39,501 nucleotides of DNA, taken from contig JAJRXM010000056.1 in the NCBI GenBank assembly GCA_024276275.1, positions 1-39,501 on the forward strand, given 5' to 3'. The translations under genes and the position numbers were made by a program. The DNA comes from Candidatus Zixiibacteriota bacterium (GTDB lineage Bacteria; Zixibacteria; MSB-5A5; GN15; FEB-12). Positions 7,836 to 16,692 of this stretch are shown piece after piece; position 1 is the stretch's first letter, and each line of letters opens with the position of its first letter. The notes beneath the pieces were generated by a model, which searched no databases, was not told the origin of the DNA, and saw nothing but the letters and a program-made list of their open reading frames with translations.

Positions 7836-8551
7836 ATGCAGCAAGACTTATCAAACTTACTTAAATTGCAGGAAATTGATTACTTTCTTGGCGAATTAGA
7901 ACGCTCAAAAGAGTATCTTCCTGATATGATGGAAACCTTAAACGAGAACTTGCAGAATCTCAACTGAAATATGAAACTGCTCTCTCGGATTTGGAAGATT
8001 CCAAACTTAAACAAAAAAATCTTGAACTCGAAGTAAAAACCAAAGAGGCCGATTTACAAAAATATCAACAACAGATGATGTCTATAAAAACCAACAAATA
8101 ATATGATGCGTTGGTTGCTGAAATAGATATGATTAAAACCTCAATTTCTTCAATGGAAACAGAACTTCTTGAAACTATTGATTTGATTCAAACTATAGAA
8201 TCAAATATCGACGAGTATAAAGAAAAATTGTTGCAGACCAAAGATAATAACGGAAAACAATTGGCTATCTTACAGGAAAAAATTGACACTATCGGTGATA
8301 AAGTTTCTGAAAAAAACGGTGAACGTGAAAATGTGACAACAGAAATATCCCGTCAGATTTTTTCGGTTTATGACAGAGTCAGAAAAGGTAAAGGCGGTTC
8401 TGCTGTTGTTCCGGTGAAAAGCCGTGCCTGTGGAGCCTGTTTTAAAGCATTGACTCCAAAAAAAGTACAGGAAATTAGAAAAGCAGTTAAAATTTTAACA
8501 TGTGATAACTGTGGTAGATTATTATATTGGGATGCTGATATTTCAGCATAA
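7836..8551 (+). pseudogene. C4-type zinc-ribbon coiled-coil protein, two disruptions
   Basis: Read across its lesions this is a protein of about 238 aa. The N-terminal coiled coil (LLKLQEIDYFLGELERSKE...) leads to a C-terminal C4 zinc ribbon: CGACFKALTPKKVQEI, then CDNCGRLLYWD. This family is common in bacteria and often sits near rnpB, as here; a nucleic-acid or ribosome-associated role is presumed but not proven. The ATG at 7836 follows a strong GGAGGT. The frame breaks near 7946-7950, where restoring one A in GAGAA(A)CTTGCA brings back the correct phase. A TAA at 8099-8101 then replaces the Glu expected in TNKEYDAL (GAA to TAA). A TTG at 8111 could start a truncated 146-aa protein. Sequence errors are a real possibility. 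Confidence 0.8.
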
Positions 8552-8580
8552 CTGTTTTTAAACTCAGGTAATTGATTGAA

Positions 8581-10050
8581 ATGACTAAAAAAATTCTCGA
8601 TGATATAGCCTTGACATTTGATGATGTCTTAATGGTTCCCGCATACTCCAATGTTCTTCCCAAAGATATTGATATATCAACTACGATAGCTAAAGGAATA
8701 ACTCTGAATATACCGATTGTTTCTTCTGCGATGGATACTGTAACAGAAACTCGTTTAGCGATAGCTTTAGCCCGTCAAGGCGGTATAGGTATTGTGCATA
8801 AGAACCTTTCACCCGAAGCTCAAGCTGCCGAAATTGATAAAGTTAAACGGTCTGAATCTGGAATGATTGTTGACCCGATTACGATGACTCCTCATAAAAC
8901 TATCGGAGACGCTTTAGAAGTAATGAAACGTTTTTCTATCTCCGGAATTCCAATTACCGAAGAGGGAAAACTTGTCGGGATTCTTACGAACCGTGATCTT
9001 CGTTTTCAGAAAGAAAGTAATCGTCTGATTTCTGAAATAATGACTACTGAAAATTTAGTGACGGTAAAAGAGGGAACCGACTTAGATACTGCCAAAGAAA
9101 TATTGCATAAACATCGTATAGAAAAACTTTTGATAGTTGATAACAATAAAATGCTCAAAGGTATGATTACTGTTAAAGATATCATGAAAAAAATTCAATA
9201 CCCAATCGCTTGCAAAGATAGCCGAGGACGTTTACGGGTCGGAGCAGCTGTTGGGGTTGGTGCTGATTTAGAAATCAGAGCAGAACAGCTGGAACAAGCC
9301 GGTGTTGATATATTAGTTGTTGATTCTTCACATGGACATTCAGAAGGTGTCCTTCGTGCCGTTTCGCTTTTGAAAAAGAAATTTCCCGATATTCCTGTTA
9401 TGGCCGGTAACGTGGCAACATCTGAGGGTACTAAAGCTCTAATAGATGCCGGTGCCGACTCAGTAAAAATAGGAATCGGTCCGGGTTCGATTTGTACGAC
9501 AAGAATTGTAACCGGTGGTGGTGTACCTCAAATTACCGCAATAATGGATGCGGTAAAAGAAGCGGATAAACAAAATATCCCGGTTATTGCAGACGGTGGA
9601 ATTCGTTATTCGGGCGATGTTGTAAAAGCAATGTCGTGCGGAGCATCTGCCGTGATGCTCGGTTCTCTTTTTGCAGGTGTTGAAGAATCACCGGGTGAAA
9701 CAGTTCTGTTTGAAGGACGTACTTTTAAAGTGTACCGTGGAATGGGTTCTGTCGGAGCTATGAAAGACGGCAGTAAAGATAGGTACTTCCAGGACCATCA
9801 GAGTGAAAGCTCGAAATTTGTTCCGGAAGGTATAGAAGGAAAAGTTCCTTTTAAAGTAATGTTGGCTGATACCGTTTATCAAATGATAGGTGGTCTTCGC
9901 TCCGGAATGGGTTTATGCGGTTCAGCTAATTTAAAAGAATTAAAAGAGAAATCACAGATGGTTCGTATTTCTCCGGCAGGTATGACAGAGTCACATCCTC
10001 ATTCAGTTTCTATTACAAAAGAAGCTCCTAACTACCGCCGTATGTATTAA
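8581..10050 (+). CDS. guaB: Inosine-5'-monophosphate dehydrogenase
   Basis: Oxidises IMP to XMP with NAD+, the first committed step to GMP, in the cytosol. From the ATG at 8581 it has 489 aa, the normal length. An N-terminal barrel start ([13 protein letters not shown]) is followed by two CBS domains (about residues 95-200; [10 protein letters not shown] marks the second) and the rest of the catalytic barrel. The active-site loop [15 protein letters not shown] places the catalytic cysteine at residue 305, the same number as in E. coli. The flap ([10 protein letters not shown]) and the C-terminal GGLRSGMG are also present. A TTG nine bases upstream could extend it by three residues, but ATG is preferred. 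It lies downstream of the zinc-ribbon gene and ahead of rnpB, with no terminator seen. Confidence 0.97.
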   Translation: MTKKILDDIALTFDDVLMVPAYSNVLPKDIDISTTIAKGITLNIPIVSSAMDTVTETRLAIALARQGGIGIVHKNLSPEAQAAEIDKVKRSESGMIVDPITMTPHKTIGDALEVMKRFSISGIPITEEGKLVGILTNRDLRFQKESNRLISEIMTTENLVTVKEGTDLDTAKEILHKHRIEKLLIVDNNKMLKGMITVKDIMKKIQYPIACKDSRGRLRVGAAVGVGADLEIRAEQLEQAGVDILVVDSSHGHSEGVLRAVSLLKKKFPDIPVMAGNVATSEGTKALIDAGADSVKIGIGPGSICTTRIVTGGGVPQITAIMDAVKEADKQNIPVIADGGIRYSGDVVKAMSCGASAVMLGSLFAGVEESPGETVLFEGRTFKVYRGMGSVGAMKDGSKDRYFQDHQSESSKFVPEGIEGKVPFKVMLADTVYQMIGGLRSGMGLCGSANLKELKEKSQMVRISPAGMTESHPHSVSITKEAPNYRRMY

Positions 10051-10091
10051 GTGAAGTAAGTAGATGTTATATAAATTGAAGTCTTGAGAAA

Positions 10092-10446
10092 GCAGGAGGA
10101 GCAGTCGCGCATTAAATGAAAGTTTGATGTGAGGAAAGTCCGAGCTCCAAAGAATTACGGTGCCCGGTAACACCGGGGCGGAGAAATCCGACGGATTAGT
10201 GCCACAGAAAATATACCGCTCGCCTTGGCGAGTAAGGGTGAAAACGTGGTGTAAGAGACTACGAGCAGCAGTAGTAATACTGTTGTTGGTAAACCCCGCC
10301 GGGAGCAAGACCAAATAGGGGAAGAAGGAGTTGATTCGCTCCGTTTGATTCCCGGGTAGGTCGCATGAGCACTCAGGTAACTGTGTGCCTAGATAAATGA
10401 CTGTTGTTCGCCTCGGCGAAATACAGAACTCGGCTTATACTCCTGC
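10092..10446 (+). ncRNA. rnpB: RNase P RNA (bacterial type A)
   Basis: Catalytic RNA that trims tRNA 5' leaders. The ends pair as GCAGGAG (10092-10098) with CTCCTGC (10440-10446). Universally conserved elements appear in order: GAGGAAAGTCCGAGCTCC from 10131, CGAGCAGCAGTAG near 10262, GCAAGACCAAATAGGG near 10305 and ACAGAACTCGGCTTATA at 10423-10439. Length (about 355 nt) and layout fit type A. It is encoded between guaB and recJ. An open minus-strand frame across it is a shadow. Confidence 0.95.
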
Positions 10447-10477
10447 ATTTTTCTAAGTCTTCAGGTTTGGAGGCTTT

Positions 10478-12220
10478 ATGAGCTGGCTAAAGAAATCAAC
10501 CCAGCTGAAATGGGTTCTTGCGGAAGCTGTTGAAACTGAGAAATTAGTTTCGCTTGCAAAAGAAACCAATTTACCGATGAGTGTTGTCAAAATTCTTTGT
10601 AATAGAAATCTTGATGATACTGAATCTATTCAAAAATTTTTACATCCGGATCTTAATGATTTGATTGATCCGTTTGAACTTATCGGTATGAAAAAAGGTA
10701 TCGATAGGTTAACTCAAGCCCTTTTTAATAATGAAAAGGTTTTGGTATTCGGCGATTATGATGTAGACGGTATTACCTCTACAACTTTGTTATACATGAT
10801 ATTCAATAAGCTAGGTGCCAATGTAGATTTTTATCTCCCGAACAGACTTACCCAAGGGTATGGTTTGGCTGAAGTGTCAATTGATAAGGCAAAAGAAAAA
10901 GGTGTTTCTCTCATTGTAACAGTTGATACCGGAATTACTGCTGTTGAGGAAGTCGCTTATGCAAACTCGGTCGGCATTGATGTGATAATCACAGACCACC
11001 ATGAACCGGGGGAATCACTTCCTGAAGCTGTTGCTATAATTAACCCAAAACAACCTGATTGTAATTATGTCTCTGAATTATCGGGAGTAGGGGTTGCATT
11101 TAAATTTGCTCAAGGTTTGTACCGAACATTAAATCAGGATGAAAAGGAATTAGAAGAACATCTTGATTTGGTTGCTTTGGGTACTACCGCAGATATCGTT
11201 CCTCTTGTAGGGGAAAACAGGATATTCACAAAATTTGGTATTAAACAAATCGCCCGTACAACAAAACCCGGATTAAAATCATTGGCTTTTGTCTCCGGTT
11301 TAATGGGAGAAGATATTTCAACCGGTCAGGTTGTCTTTATTTTAGCACCGAGAATTAATGCATTAGGTCGTTTAGGCGATGCTGACCAAGCAGTACGACT
11401 GCTTGCTACAAAAGATGAAAAACTTGCCTCTGAAATAGCACGTAAACTTGATGAAGAAAATAAACGTCGGCAACAAATCGACGAAAAAACTTTAAAAGAA
11501 GCACTAATACAAATGGAAGAGATTGTTGATGTCAGTGAAGATAATGCGATAGTTCTTGCGGGTGAAGGATGGCATCAGGGCGTTATTGGAATCGTGGCAA
11601 GTCGATTGGTAGAAAAATATCATTTGCCGACAGTTATGATTTCACTAAATGACGGTGAAGGAAAAGGGTCTGCTCGTTCTATACCGGGATTTCATTTGTG
11701 TGAAGCATTAAAAAAATGTGAAGACCTTCTTATTCGTTACGGTGGACATAAATATGCTGCCGGTCTGTCTATAAAAACTGAAAATGTAGAAGAATTCCGT
11801 AGAAGGTTTGTAGAAGTTTCTAATGTCAAGCTGTCAGATGATGATATTATTCCAAAGCTCAATATTGATTTAGAAATTGAACTTACTGATATCGATGACA
11901 GTTTTATGGATTCAATCGAAGCTTTTGCTCCGTTTGGACCTCATAATATGCGTCCGATATTTATGACTCGTAATTGTGAGGTAGTGAATCAACCGTATGT
12001 CGTCGGAAAAAATCATCTCAAAATGAAAGTTCGCAAAGGTGATGCACTTTTTGATGTTATCGGGTTTGGTTTTGGTGATATGGCTCGACTGATTTCATCA
12101 AAGGGATGTTTAGTTGATATTGTCTATGTAATTGAATATAATACATACAACGATATTACCCGTAAACAAATTCGCTTAAAAGATATTAAATTAACTGTTG
12201 GATCTATGCCGGCTGTTTAA
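10478..12220 (+). CDS. recJ: Single-stranded-DNA-specific exonuclease RecJ
   Basis: 5'-3' single-strand DNA exonuclease of recombination and mismatch repair. The 580-aa product has the DHH-family motifs: GDYDVDGIT (D93, D95, D97), VDTGI, DHH at 173-175, LGTTADIVPL, and RINALGRLGDADQAVRLL. The DHHA1 part contains RYGGHKYAAGLSI and GWHQGVIGIVASRL, and a C-terminal OB-like domain follows. The ATG at 10478 has a strong TTGGAGG site. It lies 31 bp after RNase P RNA and 18 bp before meaB. Confidence 0.96.
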   Translation: MSWLKKSTQLKWVLAEAVETEKLVSLAKETNLPMSVVKILCNRNLDDTESIQKFLHPDLNDLIDPFELIGMKKGIDRLTQALFNNEKVLVFGDYDVDGITSTTLLYMIFNKLGANVDFYLPNRLTQGYGLAEVSIDKAKEKGVSLIVTVDTGITAVEEVAYANSVGIDVIITDHHEPGESLPEAVAIINPKQPDCNYVSELSGVGVAFKFAQGLYRTLNQDEKELEEHLDLVALGTTADIVPLVGENRIFTKFGIKQIARTTKPGLKSLAFVSGLMGEDISTGQVVFILAPRINALGRLGDADQAVRLLATKDEKLASEIARKLDEENKRRQQIDEKTLKEALIQMEEIVDVSEDNAIVLAGEGWHQGVIGIVASRLVEKYHLPTVMISLNDGEGKGSARSIPGFHLCEALKKCEDLLIRYGGHKYAAGLSIKTENVEEFRRRFVEVSNVKLSDDDIIPKLNIDLEIELTDIDDSFMDSIEAFAPFGPHNMRPIFMTRNCEVVNQPYVVGKNHLKMKVRKGDALFDVIGFGFGDMARLISSKGCLVDIVYVIEYNTYNDITRKQIRLKDIKLTVGSMPAV

Positions 12221-12238
12221 TTGATTTGTTGATAGAAT

Positions 12239-13183
12239 ATGACAGTACTGGAAAATTTTTATAAAGGTGATAAGCGGGCTTTATCCAAGATCATCAGTTA
12301 TATAGAAGATCGCAGGGAGGGGTACCGTGAACTTTTAGGTAAACTCTACTCTAAAAGCGGTAACGCAATTCGCATAGGTGTAACCGGACCTCCGGGGGCA
12401 GGGAAATCGACTTTGGTCAATGCTCTTTTACACCGGTTTCTCAAAGAAAAGAAAAAAGTTGGTGTCATCGCGGTCGACCCGTCATCGCCGTTTACCGGTG
12501 GTGCTTTATTAGGTGATAGAGTTCGGATGAATGAGTTTCCCTTAGACGGTGATATTTATTTTCGTTCAATGGCAACAAGGGGGGCATCGGGCGGATTGGC
12601 TGCCTCGACAAATAATGTCTTGGTTGCTTTGGATGCTTTCGGTTTTGATGTTACTATCGTCGAAACCGTAGGAGTTGGTCAGGTTGAATTAGATATTATT
12701 GATGCCTGTGATTCTGTGGTTGTGGCACTTGTACCTGACTCGGGTGATGCGGTGCAGACTATGAAAGCGGGGTTGATGGAAATTGCCGATGTTTTTGTTG
12801 TTAATAAAGCAGACCGTCCGAATTCAGACAGAATTGTTACCGACTTGCGGACTGCTCTTGAATTTAAAGCTCATGATGAAAATACCTGGATGATACCTGT
12901 AATTCCGACTGTAGCAGTCGAGAAGAAAAATATAGAAGAATTATATAATAAAATTTTTGAACATATTGCTTTTATAAAAGCAAACAAACAATATGAAGCT
13001 CACCGTCGGTTGCAGATAGAAAAAAAGATAATAGCAATTCTAAGAAGTCGGTTTGAAAAAGAATTTGTAAGTAATCTATCTGAAATAGTAAATCTGGACA
13101 ATATCATAGAAGAAATCTCTTTGGGGAATACAAATCCATATACGGTTGGGAAAGAGCTTTATGAAAAATTTCATAAACTATAA
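12239..13183 (+). CDS. meaB: MeaB/ArgK-type GTPase, chaperone of B12-dependent acyl-CoA mutases
   Basis: G3E-family P-loop GTPase that gates loading of adenosylcobalamin into methylmalonyl- or isobutyryl-CoA mutase and protects the enzyme from inactivation. The 314-aa length is typical. Walker A is GPPGAGKST (residues 50-58). DPSSPFTGGALLGDR, MATRGASGGLA, ETVGVGQVE and VNKAD (the base-recognition NKxD) follow in order. The gene heads the acyl-CoA mutase region; both mutase large subunits lie downstream on the same strand, so it probably serves one or both. Confidence 0.95.
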   Translation: MTVLENFYKGDKRALSKIISYIEDRREGYRELLGKLYSKSGNAIRIGVTGPPGAGKSTLVNALLHRFLKEKKKVGVIAVDPSSPFTGGALLGDRVRMNEFPLDGDIYFRSMATRGASGGLAASTNNVLVALDAFGFDVTIVETVGVGQVELDIIDACDSVVVALVPDSGDAVQTMKAGLMEIADVFVVNKADRPNSDRIVTDLRTALEFKAHDENTWMIPVIPTVAVEKKNIEELYNKIFEHIAFIKANKQYEAHRRLQIEKKIIAILRSRFEKEFVSNLSEIVNLDNIIEEISLGNTNPYTVGKELYEKFHKL

Positions 13184-13200
13184 TTTCTAAGAGTTAAAAG

Positions 13201-14334
13201 ATGAGAAAAGAAATTTTATATTCTCTTTTTTTAACGGCAGTAATTTTTTGTATCAATTTTTCATTAAGAACTATGATTTACTATGATGGCGATACAATTG
13301 TATCATCATACTATCTACATCTCACAGAATATCCTTTTAAATTAAGACCCTTTACTAATATCTCTATATATTGTTTATCTAAATATCTAAATTTCTCATT
13401 GTTTTATGCATTTTTAATTAATCAGTATACTCTTCTTTTTACCTTTTTTGTTTCGTTTGCTTATTTCCTTAAAACTATAAAATTTACTATGACTGAACGA
13501 CTTATCGGGCTTTCTGTTACAGCGTTTCTTTTCCCTATCTTATGTCTGCATTTTATTCCGGTATATAGTTGGGATGATATCTGGGCGTATATTTTTATCG
13601 TCTGGTTTATGCATTTTATTGTTAAAGAGAAATTTTATATAGCCTCATTTTTACTTTTTTTATCATTAGTTTCAAGAGAAAGTATTGTACTAGTTCTGCC
13701 TGTTTATTACATCTTCCGAAATAAAAACTGTAAGAATAAAAACTGGTTAATCCCGATGGTTCTTCCGATTTTAGCTTATGGAACAATACGAATAATTTTC
13801 TATCCCGATATTTTAGACGGAAGGTTTACAAGGCTTGCTGTAAACTTTGAGGATGCCGATGCAACAAGACAAACTTTATATTCTCTGTTTGTTTCTTTTG
13901 GTTGGATGTGGGCTGTGTTAATTTTGAGCTTGAAAAAAGAAATGCGTTATCTCGTGCAAGATAATTTAAGTGAAAAATTTAGAATTTCAGCACTTCTTGT
14001 TTCTATTCTCACAGTTCTTATAGTTTTAAATACTGCTTTAGTGCGTGAAACGAGGTTGTTGTTTACCCCGTTTATATTTATAATCCCGTTTGTTTTGTCA
14101 CAATTAGCGTTGTACAAAAAACAGTTTCTTAATTTTAGTAACTGTTTAGGTAAATCAAAGTTGTTTCTATTAACTTTTTCTGTTATAGCTCTATCAGTTT
14201 TACTGACAGTTTTTGTTTTCCCGTCATTTTCGTATCTCCCGATTATAGATTTTCACCGTGTCTATTTTGCCCTCAATTTTGCGATTTCAATAATTTTGGT
14301 TATTACTCTGTTTTCTTCAAAAACAGCCAAATAA
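13201..14334 (+). CDS. Polytopic membrane protein of unknown function
   Basis: 377 aa with about nine to ten hydrophobic helices, a very short N-terminal cytoplasmic tail and Lys/Arg-rich short loops. The first loop is long and polar (YYDGDTIVSSYYLHLTEYP), which is reminiscent of GT-C glycosyltransferases, where a first-loop acidic residue is catalytic. No recognised signature confirms that. Composition is more AT-rich and Phe/Ile-rich than its neighbours. It starts 17 bp after meaB, so it may be co-transcribed, but a separate promoter precedes icmA. No link to acyl-CoA metabolism is evident. Confidence 0.7.
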   Translation: MRKEILYSLFLTAVIFCINFSLRTMIYYDGDTIVSSYYLHLTEYPFKLRPFTNISIYCLSKYLNFSLFYAFLINQYTLLFTFFVSFAYFLKTIKFTMTERLIGLSVTAFLFPILCLHFIPVYSWDDIWAYIFIVWFMHFIVKEKFYIASFLLFLSLVSRESIVLVLPVYYIFRNKNCKNKNWLIPMVLPILAYGTIRIIFYPDILDGRFTRLAVNFEDADATRQTLYSLFVSFGWMWAVLILSLKKEMRYLVQDNLSEKFRISALLVSILTVLIVLNTALVRETRLLFTPFIFIIPFVLSQLALYKKQFLNFSNCLGKSKLFLLTFSVIALSVLLTVFVFPSFSYLPIIDFHRVYFALNFAISIILVITLFSSKTAK

Positions 14335-14441
14335 AGCCAAGAAAATCTTATTCCAACCCCGTATTTCAATATAGGTTAATAACACGTTATCAAACAACAG
14401 TTTAAACCTGAAGCGTTACGGTAAAAAGAAAGACCGTATCC

Positions 14442-14470
14442 TTGATTTTTCGTATGTAATGATGTATTAT
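14442..14470 (+). promoter_or_regulatory. Candidate promoter of the acyl-CoA mutase operon
   Basis: TTGATT (14442-14447) and TATTAT (14465-14470) with a 17-bp spacer. The start would fall about 22 nt before the icmA ATG at 14499, which has a GGAGA ribosome site. The rest of the 164-bp gap after the membrane protein gene shows no other structure. Confidence 0.5.
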
Positions 14471-14498
14471 GAAGCTTAATTTTTAATTGGAGAATTAT

Positions 14499-16195
14499 AT
14501 GTTTAATAAGAGTTTTATAGCACGGCTTAAAGAGAAATTAAAATAATGGGATAAATCTTCCGAACGGTTTCGGGCAAAAAAATCGATGCCTCGTTTTTTT
14601 ACTGTATCAGGTGAAGATATCGATGAGCTTTATACTCCCGATTCAATAAAAGGCGGCGATTACGAAAATTATTATGACGAAAATATAGGACTACCGGGGC
14701 AGTTTCCGTATACACGCGGTGTGCATCAAACTCTCTACCGTTCTAAACTCTGGACTATGCGTCAGTTTGCCGGAATGGGTACGCCCGAACATACTAACGA
14801 ACGGTTCAAATATATTTTAGCTCAAGGCGGTACAGGACTTTCGACAGCATTTGACCTTCCGACTCTGATGGGCTATGATTCCGACCATGAACGCTCACTC
14901 GGTGAAGTTGGTAAATGCGGTGTTGCTGTTGATACTCTTGCCGATATGGAAATTATTTACAAAGATATCGACCTCGCCAAAGTTTCTACGTCAATGACTA
15001 TTAACTCACCTGCTTCGATGGTTTTGGCTATGTATTTGGTTGTAGCCGAAAAACAGGGTGTTGATTTCAAAGATGTTCGCGGGACTCTCCAGAATGACAT
15101 CTTAAAAGAATATATCGCTCAAAAAGAATTTATCTTCCCACCGAAACCTTCTATCAGACTTATTACCGACATGATGTCATACTGTACAAAGCATGTTCCT
15201 CAATGGAATACAATTTCTATCTCGGGTTATCATATTCGCGAGGCAGGGGCAACAGCGGTACAGGAGTTGGCGTTTACTTTGGCAGACGGGTTCTGCTATA
15301 TTGAATCAGCTATAGCCGACGGACAGGATGTTGACGATTTGCTCCGCGTCTTTCGTTTTTCTTTAACGCTCACTCTGACTTCTTTGAAGAGATCGGTAAA
15401 TACCGAGCCGCACGCAGAATTTTTGCTAAACGTATGAAAAACAAGTACGGTGCCAAAAATCCAAAAAGCTGGCTTCTTCGGTTCCATACCCAAACAGCAG
15501 GATGTTCACTCACCGCACAACAACCTGAAAATAATATTGTCCGTACTGCCATTCAGGCCCTTTCGGGTGTTTTAGGCGGAACACAGTCGCTGCATACAAA
15601 TTCGATGGATGAAACCTTAGCGTTACCGTCTGAAAAAGCCGCACTTATCGCTTTACGTACGCAACAGGTTATTGCCTATGAAACAGGTGTAGCCAACACC
15701 GTTGACCCTTTGGGCGGTTCGTATTTTGTTGAGGCTATGACTGATAAAATGGAAGCAGAAGCAGAAAAATATTTTGATGAAATTGATAAACGAGGCGGAG
15801 TGCTTCAGTGTATCGAAGACGGCTTTTTCCAAAAAGAACTTGCCCGCTCGGCATATCAGCATCAGATGGAACTTGAGAAAAAAGAACGGGTTATCGTCGG
15901 GGTGAATGATTTTATTTTAGAAGATGAAAAGATTGATATCCCGGTTCTAAAAATTGATAAAAATGTTGAAAGAGACCAATCAGCATTTTGTAAAAAGATT
16001 AAAGCGGAACGTGATAACGATAAAGTAAAAGAAACTCTTGCTATGCTTCGTGATGCTGCCAAATCTGACGGTAATACTTTTGAGGCGATGATGGAATGTG
16101 CCCGAGCGTATGTTTCGGTTGGCGAAATGTGTGATGTGCTTCGTGAAGAATGGGGTGAATATTCTGAAACCCAAGCCGCAATGAGTGCATCGTAA
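14499..16195 (+). pseudogene. icmA: Isobutyryl-CoA-mutase-type large subunit, stop plus frameshift
   Basis: Read through two lesions this is a 565-aa acyl-CoA mutase catalytic (substrate) subunit without its own B12 domain. [17 protein letters not shown], the catalytic-His loop [11 protein letters not shown] and LRFHTQTAG are all present. Substrate-selecting positions match isobutyryl-CoA mutase: Phe90 (TMRQFAG; Tyr89 in methylmalonyl-CoA mutase), Gln208 (KEYIAQKEF; Arg207 there), and Ala in GLSTAFD, where 2-hydroxyisobutyryl-CoA mutase has Asp. Expected reaction: isobutyryl-CoA to n-butyryl-CoA. Lesions: TAA at 14544-14546 (GAA expected, ...KLKEWDKS) and one T missing from the run at 15338-15340, after VDD and before FAPRLSFFF. 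Without repair, internal starts would give 283- and 253-aa pieces. The ATG at 14499 has a good ribosome site. Confidence 0.88.
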
Positions 16196-16237
16196 ACTGT
16201 ATATAATAAAATTGATATAGATTCACACAAGGAAACT

Positions 16238-16657
16238 ATGGATAAGAAAATAAGAGTATTACTCGCAAAACCCGGACTTGACGGTCATGACCGCGGAATC
16301 AAAGTTATCGCTGCCGCACTACGTGATGCCGGAATGGAAGTTATCTATACCGGTCTCAGACAGACTCCGCAGATGATTGTTGATGCTGCTATTCAAGAGG
16401 ATGTTGATGCTATCGGTGTCTCGATTCTTTCGGGTGCCCACATGACACTTTTTCCGGCGATACTGGATGTCTTAAAAGAAAAGAACGCATCCGATATTAT
16501 TTTGTTCGGCGGCGGAATTATTCCCGATGATGACAAAGCTGAACTGGAAAAAATGGGAGTTGCCAAAGTGTTTACTCCGGGAGCACCGACTGAAGAAGCT
16601 ATCTCATTTTTAAGAGATGCTATGAAGTCAAAAAAATCAGATGAAAATATAATGTAA
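16238..16657 (+). CDS. icmB: B12-binding small subunit of acyl-CoA mutase
   Basis: 139-aa Rossmann-like cobalamin-binding subunit, equal to the C-terminal domain of single-chain methylmalonyl-CoA mutase. The base-off/His-on motif DGHDRG supplies cobalt ligand H17. The following SILSGAH and [10 protein letters not shown] form the rest of the nucleotide-tail pocket. It lies 42 bp after the icmA-like large subunit, so that is its likely partner. No second copy is visible near the methylmalonyl-type large subunit at 22484, so it may serve both. The name icmB rests on the neighbour's specificity; mcmB is equally fair from sequence alone. Confidence 0.93.
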   Translation: MDKKIRVLLAKPGLDGHDRGIKVIAAALRDAGMEVIYTGLRQTPQMIVDAAIQEDVDAIGVSILSGAHMTLFPAILDVLKEKNASDIILFGGGIIPDDDKAELEKMGVAKVFTPGAPTEEAISFLRDAMKSKKSDENIM

Positions 16658-16692
16658 CTTAATAATAATTATCAGTATCTCAGGGAGATAAT

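Noticed and set aside
8572-8580. TTG start for guaB
   Set aside because: It adds only three residues and has no properly spaced ribosome site; the ATG at 8581 fits the family N-terminus and puts the catalytic Cys at 305.
10003-10314. Minus-strand open frame of about 103 codons over the guaB end and rnpB
   Set aside because: It lies across RNase P RNA conserved elements; open frames over structured RNA genes are common artefacts.
6801-14546. TAA read as a sense codon (recoded genetic code)
   Set aside because: TAA ends many intact genes here (guaB, recJ, the pilins, biotin carboxylase), and the interrupted positions would need different amino acids (Ser, Glu).
15330-15440. Programmed frameshift in icmA
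   Set aside because: No slippery heptamer or strong downstream structure is seen at the T run; a lost base in a homopolymer is simpler.
15296-16230. Several minus-strand open frames across the first mutase
   Set aside because: They are antisense shadows of a strongly conserved coding frame.
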